Below, piece by piece: positions 53,241-61,908 of a stretch of DNA of 64,000 bases. Position 1 is the stretch's first letter. Each line of letters opens with the position of its first letter. The notes below the pieces were generated by a model. The model saw only the letters and a program-made list of their open reading frames with translations. It was not told the origin of the DNA and did no database searches. Origin of the DNA: Alitiscatomonas aceti. Lineage in GTDB: Bacteria > Bacillota > Clostridia > Lachnospirales > Lachnospiraceae. Location: positions 28,187-92,186 of the forward strand of contig NZ_JAOQJF010000013.1 in NCBI RefSeq assembly GCF_025567195.1, read 5' to 3'. The translations under genes and the position numbers were made by a program.

Positions 53241-53459
53241 CCGCTTCTCCGTCCAGGCCACCTCGAAAAAGCTTCGCTTTTCCTCGGTGTTTGGCTTTCG
53301 CCAAATTAGACACTCGCAATTAGGAGGCGCTTACAAGCAGGCTTGCCTACGGTTCCGCTGACCCGTCCAGGCACCTCGAAAAAGCTCCGCTTTTCCTCGG
53401 TGTTTGGCTTTCGCCAAATTGGACACTCGCAATAAGGAGACGCTTGCAAGCAAGCTTGC
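53239..53459. repeat. Tandem duplication with 114-bp period
   Basis: GTCCAGG..CACCTCGAAAAAGCT, CGCTTTTCCTCGGTGTTTGG and CTTTCGCCAAATT recur from 53251 and from 53365 with few substitutions. Each unit contains small stems such as TTTGGC/GCCAAA. Noncoding; located between the RhuM module and spoIVB. Confidence 0.75.
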
Positions 53460-53473
53460 AGCGCCTCCTTATT
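53431..53473 (-). terminator. Long hairpin terminating spoIVB
   Basis: AATAAGGAG and CTCCTTATT flank GCTTGCAAGC-type inner arms in a nearly perfect 43-nt stem-loop, 20 nt after the spoIVB stop. It uses the end of the second 114-bp repeat unit. Confidence 0.65.
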
Positions 53474-53492
53474 ACTCCTGTTCAGCCTGGAC

Positions 53493-54770
53493 TCAATGCT
53501 CCAGCATGTTTTCAATAAAGATCCCATATCCTTTCGTGGAGTCCTGGATGAATACATGGGTGACGGCTCCGATGAGCTTGCCGTCCTGAATGATGGGACT
53601 GCCGCTCATGCCCTGTACGATGCCGCCGGTGAGCTTCAGAAGCTCTTCGTCCACGACGCGGATCACCATCCCCTTATTTTTCTGAAGACTCGTGTGATCC
53701 ACTTTTTGAATTTCGATCTCATAATCTCTCACCTCCCCCGATACGTCGCTGCGGATAAAGGCCTGGCCCTTGTGGACGTCCTGGCGGAAACCCACGGGAA
53801 TAGCCTCGGACTGGAACCGTTCCAGGAACCGGCGGTTGACGGTCCCGAAGATCCCCTCCTCTGTATTGGCGGTCACTTCCCCCAGCTTTGTACCTTTTCC
53901 GTAATAGATGACCCCGGACATGACTCCGGGCTTTCCTGATGTTCCTTTTTCGATCCCCATGATCTGGGTATCGTAGAGCTCTCCCTCCCGGATATCCACC
54001 AGCTTTCCTGTGTCGCTGTCGCTGATCCCATGGCCCAAGGCGCCGAAGGAGCCGTTCATGTCCACGTAGGTGACGGTCCCGATCCCCTGGGTATCGTCCC
54101 GGACCCAGGCCCCCAGCTTATAGGTCCCATCCTCTGCCAGCACCGGCTCCAGCTCCACCTTTAAAAGCTCCCCGTCCCTGCGCACCTCCAGGGATACGGG
54201 ACTTCCGCTGCTGGCGCTGACGGCCTGGATCAGATCGTCCTTGTCCTCCATCTCCCGTCCGTTGACTGTCTCGATGTAGTCTCCGGATTTCAGAACGCCG
54301 AAGGCCGGCTCCACCACGTTGCCCGCATCGTTGACGATCTCCCCGGTGCCAACGACCATGACTCCCCTGGACTTCAGATAGATCCCCACAGGTACGCCGC
54401 AGGGCGCGGCATACATCCCGTCCACCACATCCACCTGGATGTCCTTCATGCGGATCAGCCCGAAAAGCTTCATTCCCAGGTGGTAGCTTCCTTCAGATGC
54501 GCCATACATGGACACCGGCTCTGTGGTCTGGATCCGGACCTTTCCTGCTGGGATGTTGGACGCATTCCCCAGGACCACCTCCTCGCTGTCGCTCTCCAGG
54601 GTGACGCCTGGAGGCAGGGTAAAATGGAAGATCTCCTCCTCGCTGACCACCAGGTTCAGACGGTCCGGCACTGCAAGCTTCACATAGCCCCATGTGAACG
54701 CAATGGTAAAGACCAGAGAAAAACAAAAGACACCGGCCAGGATCCTTCTCAGTCGTTCCTTTCTTGTCAC
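53493..54770 (-). CDS. spoIVB: SpoIVB peptidase (S55, PDZ)
   Basis: Forespore serine protease that triggers SpoIVFB/sigma-K activation. N-terminal membrane anchor at about residues 9-35 (FCFSLVFTIAFTWGYV), PDZ domain about 110-200 (GVLKSGDYIETVNG), S55 protease with His in GALGHGISD and nucleophile in GMSGSPII near the C-terminus. 425 residues, standard. The start is GTG at 54770 behind GAGGAGG. It indicates an endospore former. The gene usually downstream, spo0A, is not found here. Confidence 0.93.
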   Translation of the reverse strand: MTRKERLRRILAGVFCFSLVFTIAFTWGYVKLAVPDRLNLVVSEEEIFHFTLPPGVTLESDSEEVVLGNASNIPAGKVRIQTTEPVSMYGASEGSYHLGMKLFGLIRMKDIQVDVVDGMYAAPCGVPVGIYLKSRGVMVVGTGEIVNDAGNVVEPAFGVLKSGDYIETVNGREMEDKDDLIQAVSASSGSPVSLEVRRDGELLKVELEPVLAEDGTYKLGAWVRDDTQGIGTVTYVDMNGSFGALGHGISDSDTGKLVDIREGELYDTQIMGIEKGTSGKPGVMSGVIYYGKGTKLGEVTANTEEGIFGTVNRRFLERFQSEAIPVGFRQDVHKGQAFIRSDVSGEVRDYEIEIQKVDHTSLQKNKGMVIRVVDEELLKLTGGIVQGMSGSPIIQDGKLIGAVTHVFIQDSTKGYGIFIENMLEH

Positions 54771-54856
54771 GGCAAAACCTCCTCTTCTTTATGATTCTGC
54801 CCCGGCTTTTCCCTGTCCATAACATACGGCGTCTGCAATTTCCCCAGTAACGGCAA

Positions 54857-54885
54857 AGGAGAGGGCAGTGATATGCTCCTCTCCT
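54857..54885 (-). terminator. Hairpin between recN and spoIVB
   Basis: AGGAGAGG (54857-54864) and CCTCTCCT (54878-54885) form an 8-bp stem with a weak T-rich tail on the minus strand; a probable recN terminator or attenuator. Confidence 0.5.
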
Positions 54886-54922
54886 AGTATGTGATCCTTT
54901 TCTCTTTTCAGCCTGTCAGTTT

Positions 54923-56614
54923 TTAGATGACGTTTCTTTCTTCCAGCAGCTCCCTCTTCTTCTTTTCCGCCAGCCGCTTCATTTCCCTTGCATTTTCAAT
55001 CACCGCGCCTGTGATCTCCGCACCGCCCAGAAGCCTTGCCAGCTCCTCGGTCTGCTCCTCTTTTCCCAGCTTATGGATCCTGGTGGACGTTTTTCCATTT
55101 TCCACGGTTTTCCGGATCTCAAAATGGGTATCGGCCATGGCCGCGATCTGGGGCAGGTGGGTGATGCATAAAACCTGGTGCTTTCCGGCAATATAGGAAA
55201 GCCGTTCTGACACCTTCTGGGCCGTGCGCCCGCTGATGCCGGTGTCGATCTCGTCGAAGATCAGAGTGGGGATATCGTCCGTATCCGCCAACACCGTCTT
55301 GATGGCCAGCATGATCCTGGAAAGCTCGCCGCCGGAGGCCACCTCGCCCAGCGGTCTGGGCGGAATGCTGCCCGGATTGGTGGAGATCATAAATTCCACC
55401 TCGTCGGCGCCCTGGGCCGTAAAATGCTCCAGATCCCTCACATCGATCCGGAAATCCACATGGAGGAAATTCAAGTCCATGAGCTCTGCCCCGATCCGTT
55501 CCTCCAGGACCCGGGCCGCACGCTTTCTGGCCTCCGAAAGGGTCCCGCAAAGCTGCTCCATGGACCGGGTCTGGGCTTCAAGCTCCCTGGATGCCAGCGC
55601 TGCCAGCTCTTCATAGTTTTCCAGCTCCTGAAGGCGTTCCCTTTTTTCTTCCAGGCTTTTTAAAACGGCTTCCTCCGAATTTCCATACTTGGCCATCAAG
55701 CTGCGGATCCGGTCCAGACGCTCCTCCGTCTGTTTAAAGGTTTCCTCATCGAACTCCATTTCATTCATATAATCGGAAATGGACCGGGCCACACCGTTTA
55801 AGATGTCCTCCGCATCAGAAAGTTCTTTTAAAATATCGTTTAAATTTTCATCATAGGCGGCGGCATTCTCCACATGCTTCACCGCACGGCCCAGATCGGC
55901 TCCGTCCACAGCCATAAACGCCGTCTGCATGGCCTCGGCGATCTTCCTGCTGTGGGAAAATTTCCGGCAGACGGCAGAAAGCTCCTCCTCCTCTCCCGGG
56001 CGGATGGCCGCATTTTCGATCTCCTGGATCTCAAACCGCAGAAAATCCGACTCCCGCTTTCTCGTCTCCTCATCCAGATGGAAGCCCGAAAGCTTCTCTC
56101 TGAGGACCTGATATTTCCGGTAGCCTTCCTCCACGTCTCTTTTCAGATTTTCCGTTTCATTCCGGGAATATTCGTCCAGAATCTCCAGATGCCTCTGCTT
56201 ATGGAGAAGGGACTGATGCTCATGCTGTCCATGAATGTCCAGGAGAAGTCCGGTGACGGCCTTAAGCCTTGCGGTGGTCACCGTCTCGTCGTTGATCCGG
56301 CTGACCGTCCTGGACGGAGTGATCTTTTTAGAAATGATAAGGAGGCCGTCCTCATCGGGCGCGATGTCCAGGGCCTCCAGAGCGTTTTTTTTCTTCTCAT
56401 CGTCCACGGAAAAGGCCAGCTCCACCAGGGCGCTGTCCTCGCCCTGGCGGATCATGTCCTTCGACGCCTTTCCTCCCAGCGCCAGACCCACAGATCCGAT
56501 GAGGATGGATTTTCCTGCTCCGGTCTCCCCGGTCAGTATATTAAGCCCTCCGGTAAACTCCACCTCGGCCTTTTCGATCAGGGCCAGGTTTTTTACGTGT
56601 AAGCCCAGCAGCAT
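54923..56614 (-). CDS. recN: DNA repair protein RecN
   Basis: SMC-like ATPase acting at double-strand breaks, 563 residues. Walker A GETGAGKSILIG at residues 29-40, coiled coils around a central region, signature LGEVASGGELSRIMLAI and Walker B LIFDEIDTGISG near 465. It begins MLLGLHVKNLALIEKAEV as usual. 9 nt downstream of argR, the normal clostridial order. Confidence 0.95.
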   Translation of the reverse strand: MLLGLHVKNLALIEKAEVEFTGGLNILTGETGAGKSILIGSVGLALGGKASKDMIRQGEDSALVELAFSVDDEKKKNALEALDIAPDEDGLLIISKKITPSRTVSRINDETVTTARLKAVTGLLLDIHGQHEHQSLLHKQRHLEILDEYSRNETENLKRDVEEGYRKYQVLREKLSGFHLDEETRKRESDFLRFEIQEIENAAIRPGEEEELSAVCRKFSHSRKIAEAMQTAFMAVDGADLGRAVKHVENAAAYDENLNDILKELSDAEDILNGVARSISDYMNEMEFDEETFKQTEERLDRIRSLMAKYGNSEEAVLKSLEEKRERLQELENYEELAALASRELEAQTRSMEQLCGTLSEARKRAARVLEERIGAELMDLNFLHVDFRIDVRDLEHFTAQGADEVEFMISTNPGSIPPRPLGEVASGGELSRIMLAIKTVLADTDDIPTLIFDEIDTGISGRTAQKVSERLSYIAGKHQVLCITHLPQIAAMADTHFEIRKTVENGKTSTRIHKLGKEEQTEELARLLGGAEITGAVIENAREMKRLAEKKKRELLEERNVI

Positions 56615-56623
56615 TCCATCACC

Positions 56624-57079
56624 TCAATTCTGCTCATTCAGGATCTTTTTCAGCTTATCCATCAGAAGAATCGTATCGTCCACAGTCCTTACGGCGCACA
56701 TGATGGTATTGTCTCCGGCCACACAGCCCACGATCTCGTGGAAGCCGATCACATCCAAAGCCTCTGCCACCGCCATGGCCATGCCGGACACAGTTTTAAT
56801 GACCAGGATATTCTGGGCCATATCCATGGATACGAAGCAGTCCCGCAGGATGCGGATATATTTCTCCCCGAAGTCCCTCTGATGCTGCATCACCGAATAG
56901 CACTGGCGGCCATTTTCCTTCTGCACCTTCGTAAGCTTCAGCTCCCGGATATCCCTGGAGACCGTGGCCTGGGTCACATGGTATCCGGCCTCTTTTAAAT
57001 AGGAAGCCAGCTCCTCCTGCGTCTCGATCTGGTACTTGCCGATCAGCTCTACGATCTTGCTGTGTCTGTCTACCTTCAT
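56624..57079 (-). CDS. argR: Arginine repressor ArgR
   Basis: 151-residue hexameric regulator. N-terminal winged helix KIVELIGKYQIETQEELA and VTQATVSRDIRELKL; C-terminal arginine-binding/oligomerisation domain with GCVAGDNTIMCAVRT. The start at 57079 is backed by AAAGGGG; the frame reaches 57145 without a ribosome site. It sits between nadK and recN as in many clostridia. Confidence 0.93.
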   Translation of the reverse strand: MKVDRHSKIVELIGKYQIETQEELASYLKEAGYHVTQATVSRDIRELKLTKVQKENGRQCYSVMQHQRDFGEKYIRILRDCFVSMDMAQNILVIKTVSGMAMAVAEALDVIGFHEIVGCVAGDNTIMCAVRTVDDTILLMDKLKKILNEQN

Positions 57080-57182
57080 GTCTGTTACCCCTTTCCTGTA
57101 ACTGTTCCGTATCCCTCCGGTTACAACGTGCTCTGCCTTTTCCATCTGCGGCTCCGGCCCCGGCCGGCTCCGCCCTCTTCCC

Positions 57183-58031
57183 CTATGCGTCGTACATCTT
57201 GTGCTTTAAGATATCCAGGAATGACCGGTCGTCTAGCTTCACTGCCCGGGTCACCATCTTGGACCGTTCGATCTCAATATAATCCCCACGGGTCAGCGCC
57301 ACCTTGGTTCCCCCGTCAAAGGCGGCTGCCTGGCACCCTTCATTTTTTTCCGATATCTCGATCCGGATCCGGCTTTCCGGTCCCAGAACGATGGTCCGGG
57401 ACGTCAGTGTATGAGGGCACACCGGCGTCAGGATCAGAAGCTCCCCGTCCGGCTGGGCAATGGGGCCCCCTGCAGACAGGTTATAGGCCGTGGAGCCCGT
57501 AGGTGTGGAGACGATCACCCCGTCGGCACTGTATTCATACAGAAACTGGCCGTTGACGTAGATCTTAAATTTCAGGACGCGCATGTCCCCCTCCCGGGCC
57601 AGTACGATATCGTTCAAGGCAATATGGCTGGCCGCCGGTTTTCCCTTATGGTATACCCGGCCCGAAAGCATCATCCGTTCCTGGATCTCATAACGGTCTG
57701 AAAGCAGGGCATCCAGAAGCTCCTCCAGATTGCCCCCCTTTCCCATCTGGGTCAGATAGCCCAGGTCCCCCAGGTTGATGCCCACAATGGGGAGGCCTGT
57801 GCCTGCCAGATCCCTGGCCGCCTGGATAAAGGTCCCGTCTCCTCCCAGGGTGATGACGCACTCCGTATCCTCCGGCACGTCAGAAACGGATGTAAACCGT
57901 TTCCCCTTGCTGAACACGCCTCCGGATGTCCTGCAGGTGCATCCATGGTCCTTCAGATACCGGGAGATCCTCTCTCCCATGGCTTTTGTATCTTCTTTAT
58001 CTTCGTTGACAATGATATAAAAATGTTTCAT
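57183..58031 (-). CDS. nadK: NAD kinase
   Basis: Phosphorylates NAD to NADP, 282 residues. Catalytic GGDGTFIQAARDL near residue 65, NLGDLGYLTQ, and the glycine-rich STPTGSTAYNLSAGGP near 175 define the PpnK family. 21 nt after tlyA. Confidence 0.94.
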   Translation of the reverse strand: MKHFYIIVNEDKEDTKAMGERISRYLKDHGCTCRTSGGVFSKGKRFTSVSDVPEDTECVITLGGDGTFIQAARDLAGTGLPIVGINLGDLGYLTQMGKGGNLEELLDALLSDRYEIQERMMLSGRVYHKGKPAASHIALNDIVLAREGDMRVLKFKIYVNGQFLYEYSADGVIVSTPTGSTAYNLSAGGPIAQPDGELLILTPVCPHTLTSRTIVLGPESRIRIEISEKNEGCQAAAFDGGTKVALTRGDYIEIERSKMVTRAVKLDDRSFLDILKHKMYDA

Positions 58032-58052
58032 ATGCTGCTCCCGCTGGAACGC

Positions 58053-58859
58053 CTAATCCAGCGTCTCATGTGCCTGGTTTACGATCTCCTCCGCATCAAT
58101 GGAGCTGTTTTCGTAAACGTTTCCGCTGGCATCGTTTCTTAAATGCAGGAGGTACTCGATATTTCCCTCCGGTCCCTTAATGGGTGAGAACTCCAGATGC
58201 AGGGCCTCGAAGCCGATACTTCCTGCAAAAGCCGCCACCATGCGGATCACCTCCAGGTGGACGGACCGCTCCCGGACCACGCCCTTTTTCCCGACCTTTT
58301 CCCGGCCGGCCTCAAACTGCGGTTTAATGAGGCATACCACCTGGCCGTCCGGCTCCATAAGGGCCTTCACCGGCCCCAGGACCTTGGTAAGGGAGATAAA
58401 CGATACGTCAATGGAGACGAACTGGATCCGGTCCGGGATCTCCTCCGGGGTCACATACCGGATGTTGGTCTTTTCCATGCAGACCACCCGCGGGTCGTTC
58501 CTGAGCTTCCAGGCCAGCTGTCCATGGCCCACATCCACAGAATAGACCTTCACAGCCCCGTTCTGCAGCATGCAGTCGGTGAACCCGCCGGTGGACGCTC
58601 CCACGTCCATACAGATCTTCTGATCCAGGGTCACGCCGAAATGGGTCATGGCCTTCTCCAGTTTTAAACCGCCCCGGCTCACATATTTTAAGGTGCTCCC
58701 CCTGACCTCGATCTTTGCCGTCTCCTCAAACATGGAGCCGGCCTTGTCCTCCTTCTGGTCATCCACATAGACGATCCCGGCCATGATCACCGCCTTGGCC
58801 TTCTCCCTGGACTCCGCCAGATTCTTTTTTACTAACAGCACGTCTAACCGTTCCTTCAT
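58053..58859 (-). CDS. tlyA: TlyA-family rRNA 2'-O-methyltransferase
   Basis: 268 residues: N-terminal S4 RNA-binding domain (RLDVLLVKKNLAESREKAK), then a FtsJ-like methyltransferase with SAM motif MDVGASTGGFTDCML near residue 82 and IDVSFISLTKV as the catalytic segment. Methylates ribosomal RNA in characterised homologues. Start overlaps the dxs stop by 4 nt. Confidence 0.9.
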   Translation of the reverse strand: MKERLDVLLVKKNLAESREKAKAVIMAGIVYVDDQKEDKAGSMFEETAKIEVRGSTLKYVSRGGLKLEKAMTHFGVTLDQKICMDVGASTGGFTDCMLQNGAVKVYSVDVGHGQLAWKLRNDPRVVCMEKTNIRYVTPEEIPDRIQFVSIDVSFISLTKVLGPVKALMEPDGQVVCLIKPQFEAGREKVGKKGVVRERSVHLEVIRMVAAFAGSIGFEALHLEFSPIKGPEGNIEYLLHLRNDASGNVYENSSIDAEEIVNQAHETLD

Positions 58860-60799
58860 GGATCCCGACGCTCCTTCTCTGTACTATTTGGACAATCGAA
58901 ACTGTTCTGTATTTTCATATTTCCATGACTGTCATATAGATCTAAATATTCCGTAAAGATCCGTTTGATCACTGAATCGCTGTCGATCCCCAGCATCTCC
59001 CGCAGGAGCGACACGTTCCCATGCTCCACATAGGCGTCTGGAAGAGCCACCTGGATCACATGGATCTCCGGATGGTGTTCATGGATGTACCGGGTGGCGC
59101 ACATGCCCATGCCGCCCCGCAGCACATTTTCCTCCAGGGTGACGATCAGCTTATGGCTCCTGCACAGCCGGTCGATCATATCCGTGTCCAGAGGCTTTAC
59201 AAACCGGGCGTTCACCAGGGTACAGGAATATCCTCTGGCCTTCAGCTTTTCCCTCACATGCTCTCCGGTGCTGACCATGCTTCCCAGGGCAAAAAGAGCG
59301 ATGTCCTTCTCCTCAAAAAGCATTTCCGCCTTTCCGTATTCCACCGGCGCATCAAATTCGGAAAGGCCCCGGTAGGCCTGTCCTCTCGGGTAACGGACGG
59401 CCAGAGGACCGTCAAAGCCCACGCCGAATTCCAGCATCCGTTCCAGCTCCCACAGATTTTTTGGCGCCATGATGCTCATTCCGGGAACCAGGCTTAAAAA
59501 CGAGATATCAAAGATCCCCTGGTGGGTCTCCCCGTCGCTGCCCACAAGACCGGCCCGGTCGATGGCAAAGAGCACCGGAAGCTCCTGGATACAGACATCG
59601 TGGAGGATCTGATCGTAGCCTCTCTGTAAAAACGACGAGTACACCGCGACCACAGGCTTTAAGCCCGCCGATGCCATTCCCGCCGCCGAGGTGACCGCAT
59701 GGGCCTCAGCGATCCCCACGTCAAAAAAACGGTCCGGGAACTGCTTTGCAAACCTGGAAAGCCCCGTGCCATCGGGCATGGCCGCCGTGACTGCCACGAT
59801 CCGTGGATCCTTCTCTGCCAGCTCACAGAGCTTTTCTGAAAAAACATCCGTATAACCCGGGAACTGCTTTTCTTTTAACGGCTTCCCCGTTTCAATATCA
59901 AAGGGGTCCACTCCATGGAACCGGGAGGGGTTCTGCTCCGCCGGGCCGTAGCCCTTTCCCTTGGTGGTCACCACATGGACCAGGACCGCATGGCGGACCC
60001 GCTTGGCCTCCTTTAAGACCTGGACCATTTCCTCCACATTGTGGCCGTCCACAGGCCCCAGGTAGGTGATCCCCATGTCCTCGAACAGCATCCCTGGCAC
60101 TAAAAACTGCTTGATCCCGTTTTTAGCCAGGAAAAGGCCGTTGACCATGGCTTTTCCGATCACCGGCACGGACCGCAGGGTGCGTTCCACCTTAAGCTTC
60201 AGATCCGCATAGCCCTCTCTGGTACGGACATTGCTCAGGTACCGGGACATGCCGCCCACGTTTTTTGAAATGGACATCTCGTTGTCATTTAATACGATAA
60301 TAAAATTTTTCTTCAGCTGGGCCGCATTGTTCAAGGCCTCATAGGCCATGCCGCCCGTTAAAGCGCCGTCTCCGATGATGGAGATGACCGAATAGTCCTC
60401 GCCCAGGATCTCTCTGGCCTGGGCGATCCCCAGGCCTGCGGAAATGGAGGTGGAGCTGTGGCCCGTGTCAAAGGCGTCATAGGGGCTCTCCTTCCGTTTT
60501 GGGAAGCCGCTCATGCCGCCGAACTGGCGCAGATCGTCGAAGCCGTCCTTTCTCCCGCTGAGGATCTTATGGGTATAGGCCTGATGGCCCACGTCCCATA
60601 TGATCTTATCCTTCGGAAGATCAAAGGCCAGGTGCAGGGCCATGGTCAGCTCCACGACTCCCAGGTTGGATGCCAGATGGCCGCCTGTACGGCTGATCTT
60701 TTCCAGCAGAAACTGCCGGATCTCCTGCGCCAGCACCGGATAATCTTCCACTTTCAGCTTCTTGATATCCGAAGACTGTTCTATCTTTTCCAGAAGCAT
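58856..60799 (-). CDS. dxs: 1-Deoxy-D-xylulose-5-phosphate synthase
   Basis: First enzyme of the MEP isoprenoid pathway, 647 residues. Thiamine-diphosphate motif GDGALTGGMAYEALNN near residue 145, DVGHQAYTHKIL, and transketolase C-terminal LEENVLRGGMG. About 25 extra residues at the C-terminus (to EKERRDP) extend past the usual end. Placed directly after the prenyl synthase gene, the same pathway. Confidence 0.95.
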   Translation of the reverse strand: MLLEKIEQSSDIKKLKVEDYPVLAQEIRQFLLEKISRTGGHLASNLGVVELTMALHLAFDLPKDKIIWDVGHQAYTHKILSGRKDGFDDLRQFGGMSGFPKRKESPYDAFDTGHSSTSISAGLGIAQAREILGEDYSVISIIGDGALTGGMAYEALNNAAQLKKNFIIVLNDNEMSISKNVGGMSRYLSNVRTREGYADLKLKVERTLRSVPVIGKAMVNGLFLAKNGIKQFLVPGMLFEDMGITYLGPVDGHNVEEMVQVLKEAKRVRHAVLVHVVTTKGKGYGPAEQNPSRFHGVDPFDIETGKPLKEKQFPGYTDVFSEKLCELAEKDPRIVAVTAAMPDGTGLSRFAKQFPDRFFDVGIAEAHAVTSAAGMASAGLKPVVAVYSSFLQRGYDQILHDVCIQELPVLFAIDRAGLVGSDGETHQGIFDISFLSLVPGMSIMAPKNLWELERMLEFGVGFDGPLAVRYPRGQAYRGLSEFDAPVEYGKAEMLFEEKDIALFALGSMVSTGEHVREKLKARGYSCTLVNARFVKPLDTDMIDRLCRSHKLIVTLEENVLRGGMGMCATRYIHEHHPEIHVIQVALPDAYVEHGNVSLLREMLGIDSDSVIKRIFTEYLDLYDSHGNMKIQNSFDCPNSTEKERRDP

Positions 60800-60821
60800 T
60801 CCGTTCCTACTCCTTTAAGTC

Positions 60822-61715
60822 CTATTTCTCCCGGTCCACCAGGGTCTTAATGAGCGTTCCCAGGAATTCCTTATCCCCCGGAAGGCTGTTTAAAGCGTCT
60901 GCTGCCCGGTCTGAGAGTGTTTTTACTTCTGCCTTTGCCTTTTCCAGTCCCTTTAACGTCACATAAGTGGTCTTTTCATTCTTTTCATCGCTTAAGACCG
61001 GTTTTCCCAGGACCTCTGCGGTGCTCACCAGGTCCAGGATGTCGTCCTGGATCTGGAATGCCATTCCCACGTCGGCAGCGATCCGTTCCACCGTTTCCTC
61101 TTCCTCTTTTCCGGCTCCGGCAAGCACTGCCCCGATCCTCATGGACGCCTCTAAGAGCGCCCCGGTCTTTAACCGGTAGATAAAGGAAAGCTGCTCCTCC
61201 GGAACCGGCTTTCCTGTCAGCTCCACATCCACCGTCTGGCCGCCGATCATTCCGTAGATCCCGGTCCTTTCTGCCAGGATCCCCATGGCCCTGGCCACCC
61301 GCTCCGGATCTCCGCCCAGAGCCAGCGCCTTAGCCGCTGTCTCAAAGGCAAAGATCATCAGGGCATCTCCGGCTAACACCGCCATATCATAGCCGTACAC
61401 CTTCCAGGTGGTGGGCTTTCCCCGGCGCAGCTCATCGTTGTCCATACAGGGCAGGTCGTCATGGATCAGAGATGAGGTATGGATCATCTCGATGGCCGCC
61501 ATAAAGGGCAGGATCTCCTTTCCCTTTCCGCCGAGCATCCGGTACGTCTCCATCATGAGAAGGGGACGGAGCCGCTTGCCTCCGGCCTTTACACTGTAAT
61601 TCATGGCCTCGAAGATCGTCTTCTGGAAGCCCTTTTCCTCCGGCAGGTACGCATACACCGCCGCCTCTGTCTCCGCCGTTTTCTGTTCCAGTAATTCTTT
61701 AAAACTGCGTTCCAT
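60822..61715 (-). CDS. ispA: Polyprenyl synthetase (farnesyl/geranyl diphosphate synthase)
   Basis: 297 residues, makes FPP from IPP and DMAPP. First Asp-rich motif DDLPCMDND near residue 83, second QIQDDILD near 223, and GGKRLRP at the start. Overlaps xseB by 17 nt, with GGAGG before its ATG. Confidence 0.93.
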   Translation of the reverse strand: MERSFKELLEQKTAETEAAVYAYLPEEKGFQKTIFEAMNYSVKAGGKRLRPLLMMETYRMLGGKGKEILPFMAAIEMIHTSSLIHDDLPCMDNDELRRGKPTTWKVYGYDMAVLAGDALMIFAFETAAKALALGGDPERVARAMGILAERTGIYGMIGGQTVDVELTGKPVPEEQLSFIYRLKTGALLEASMRIGAVLAGAGKEEEETVERIAADVGMAFQIQDDILDLVSTAEVLGKPVLSDEKNEKTTYVTLKGLEKAKAEVKTLSDRAADALNSLPGDKEFLGTLIKTLVDREK

Positions 61716-61908
61716 CGTCCTCTTCCTCCGCCGGTCCTCCGCCCAGGACCATGATCTGCTTTTCGATCTTTTCTATTTTCTCATTGCAGCTCTTCACCAG
61801 CCGCATGCCTTCCTCATAATTCTTAAAGGCATCCTCCAGGGAGCCCTTTCCGCCCTCCAGGCGGCCGATCAGATCGTCCAGGGCCGCAAACGTTTCCTCT
61901 ATGGTCAT
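61699..61908 (-). CDS. xseB: Exodeoxyribonuclease VII small subunit
   Basis: 69 residues, MTIEETFAALDDLIGRLE through LEDAFKNYEEGMRLVKSC: the XseB helical hairpin. The chosen ATG overlaps the xseA stop as ATGA and has GGAG upstream; a longer frame from 61938 is less likely. Binds XseA to form exonuclease VII. Confidence 0.93.
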   Translation of the reverse strand: MTIEETFAALDDLIGRLEGGKGSLEDAFKNYEEGMRLVKSCNEKIEKIEKQIMVLGGGPAEEEDDGTQF

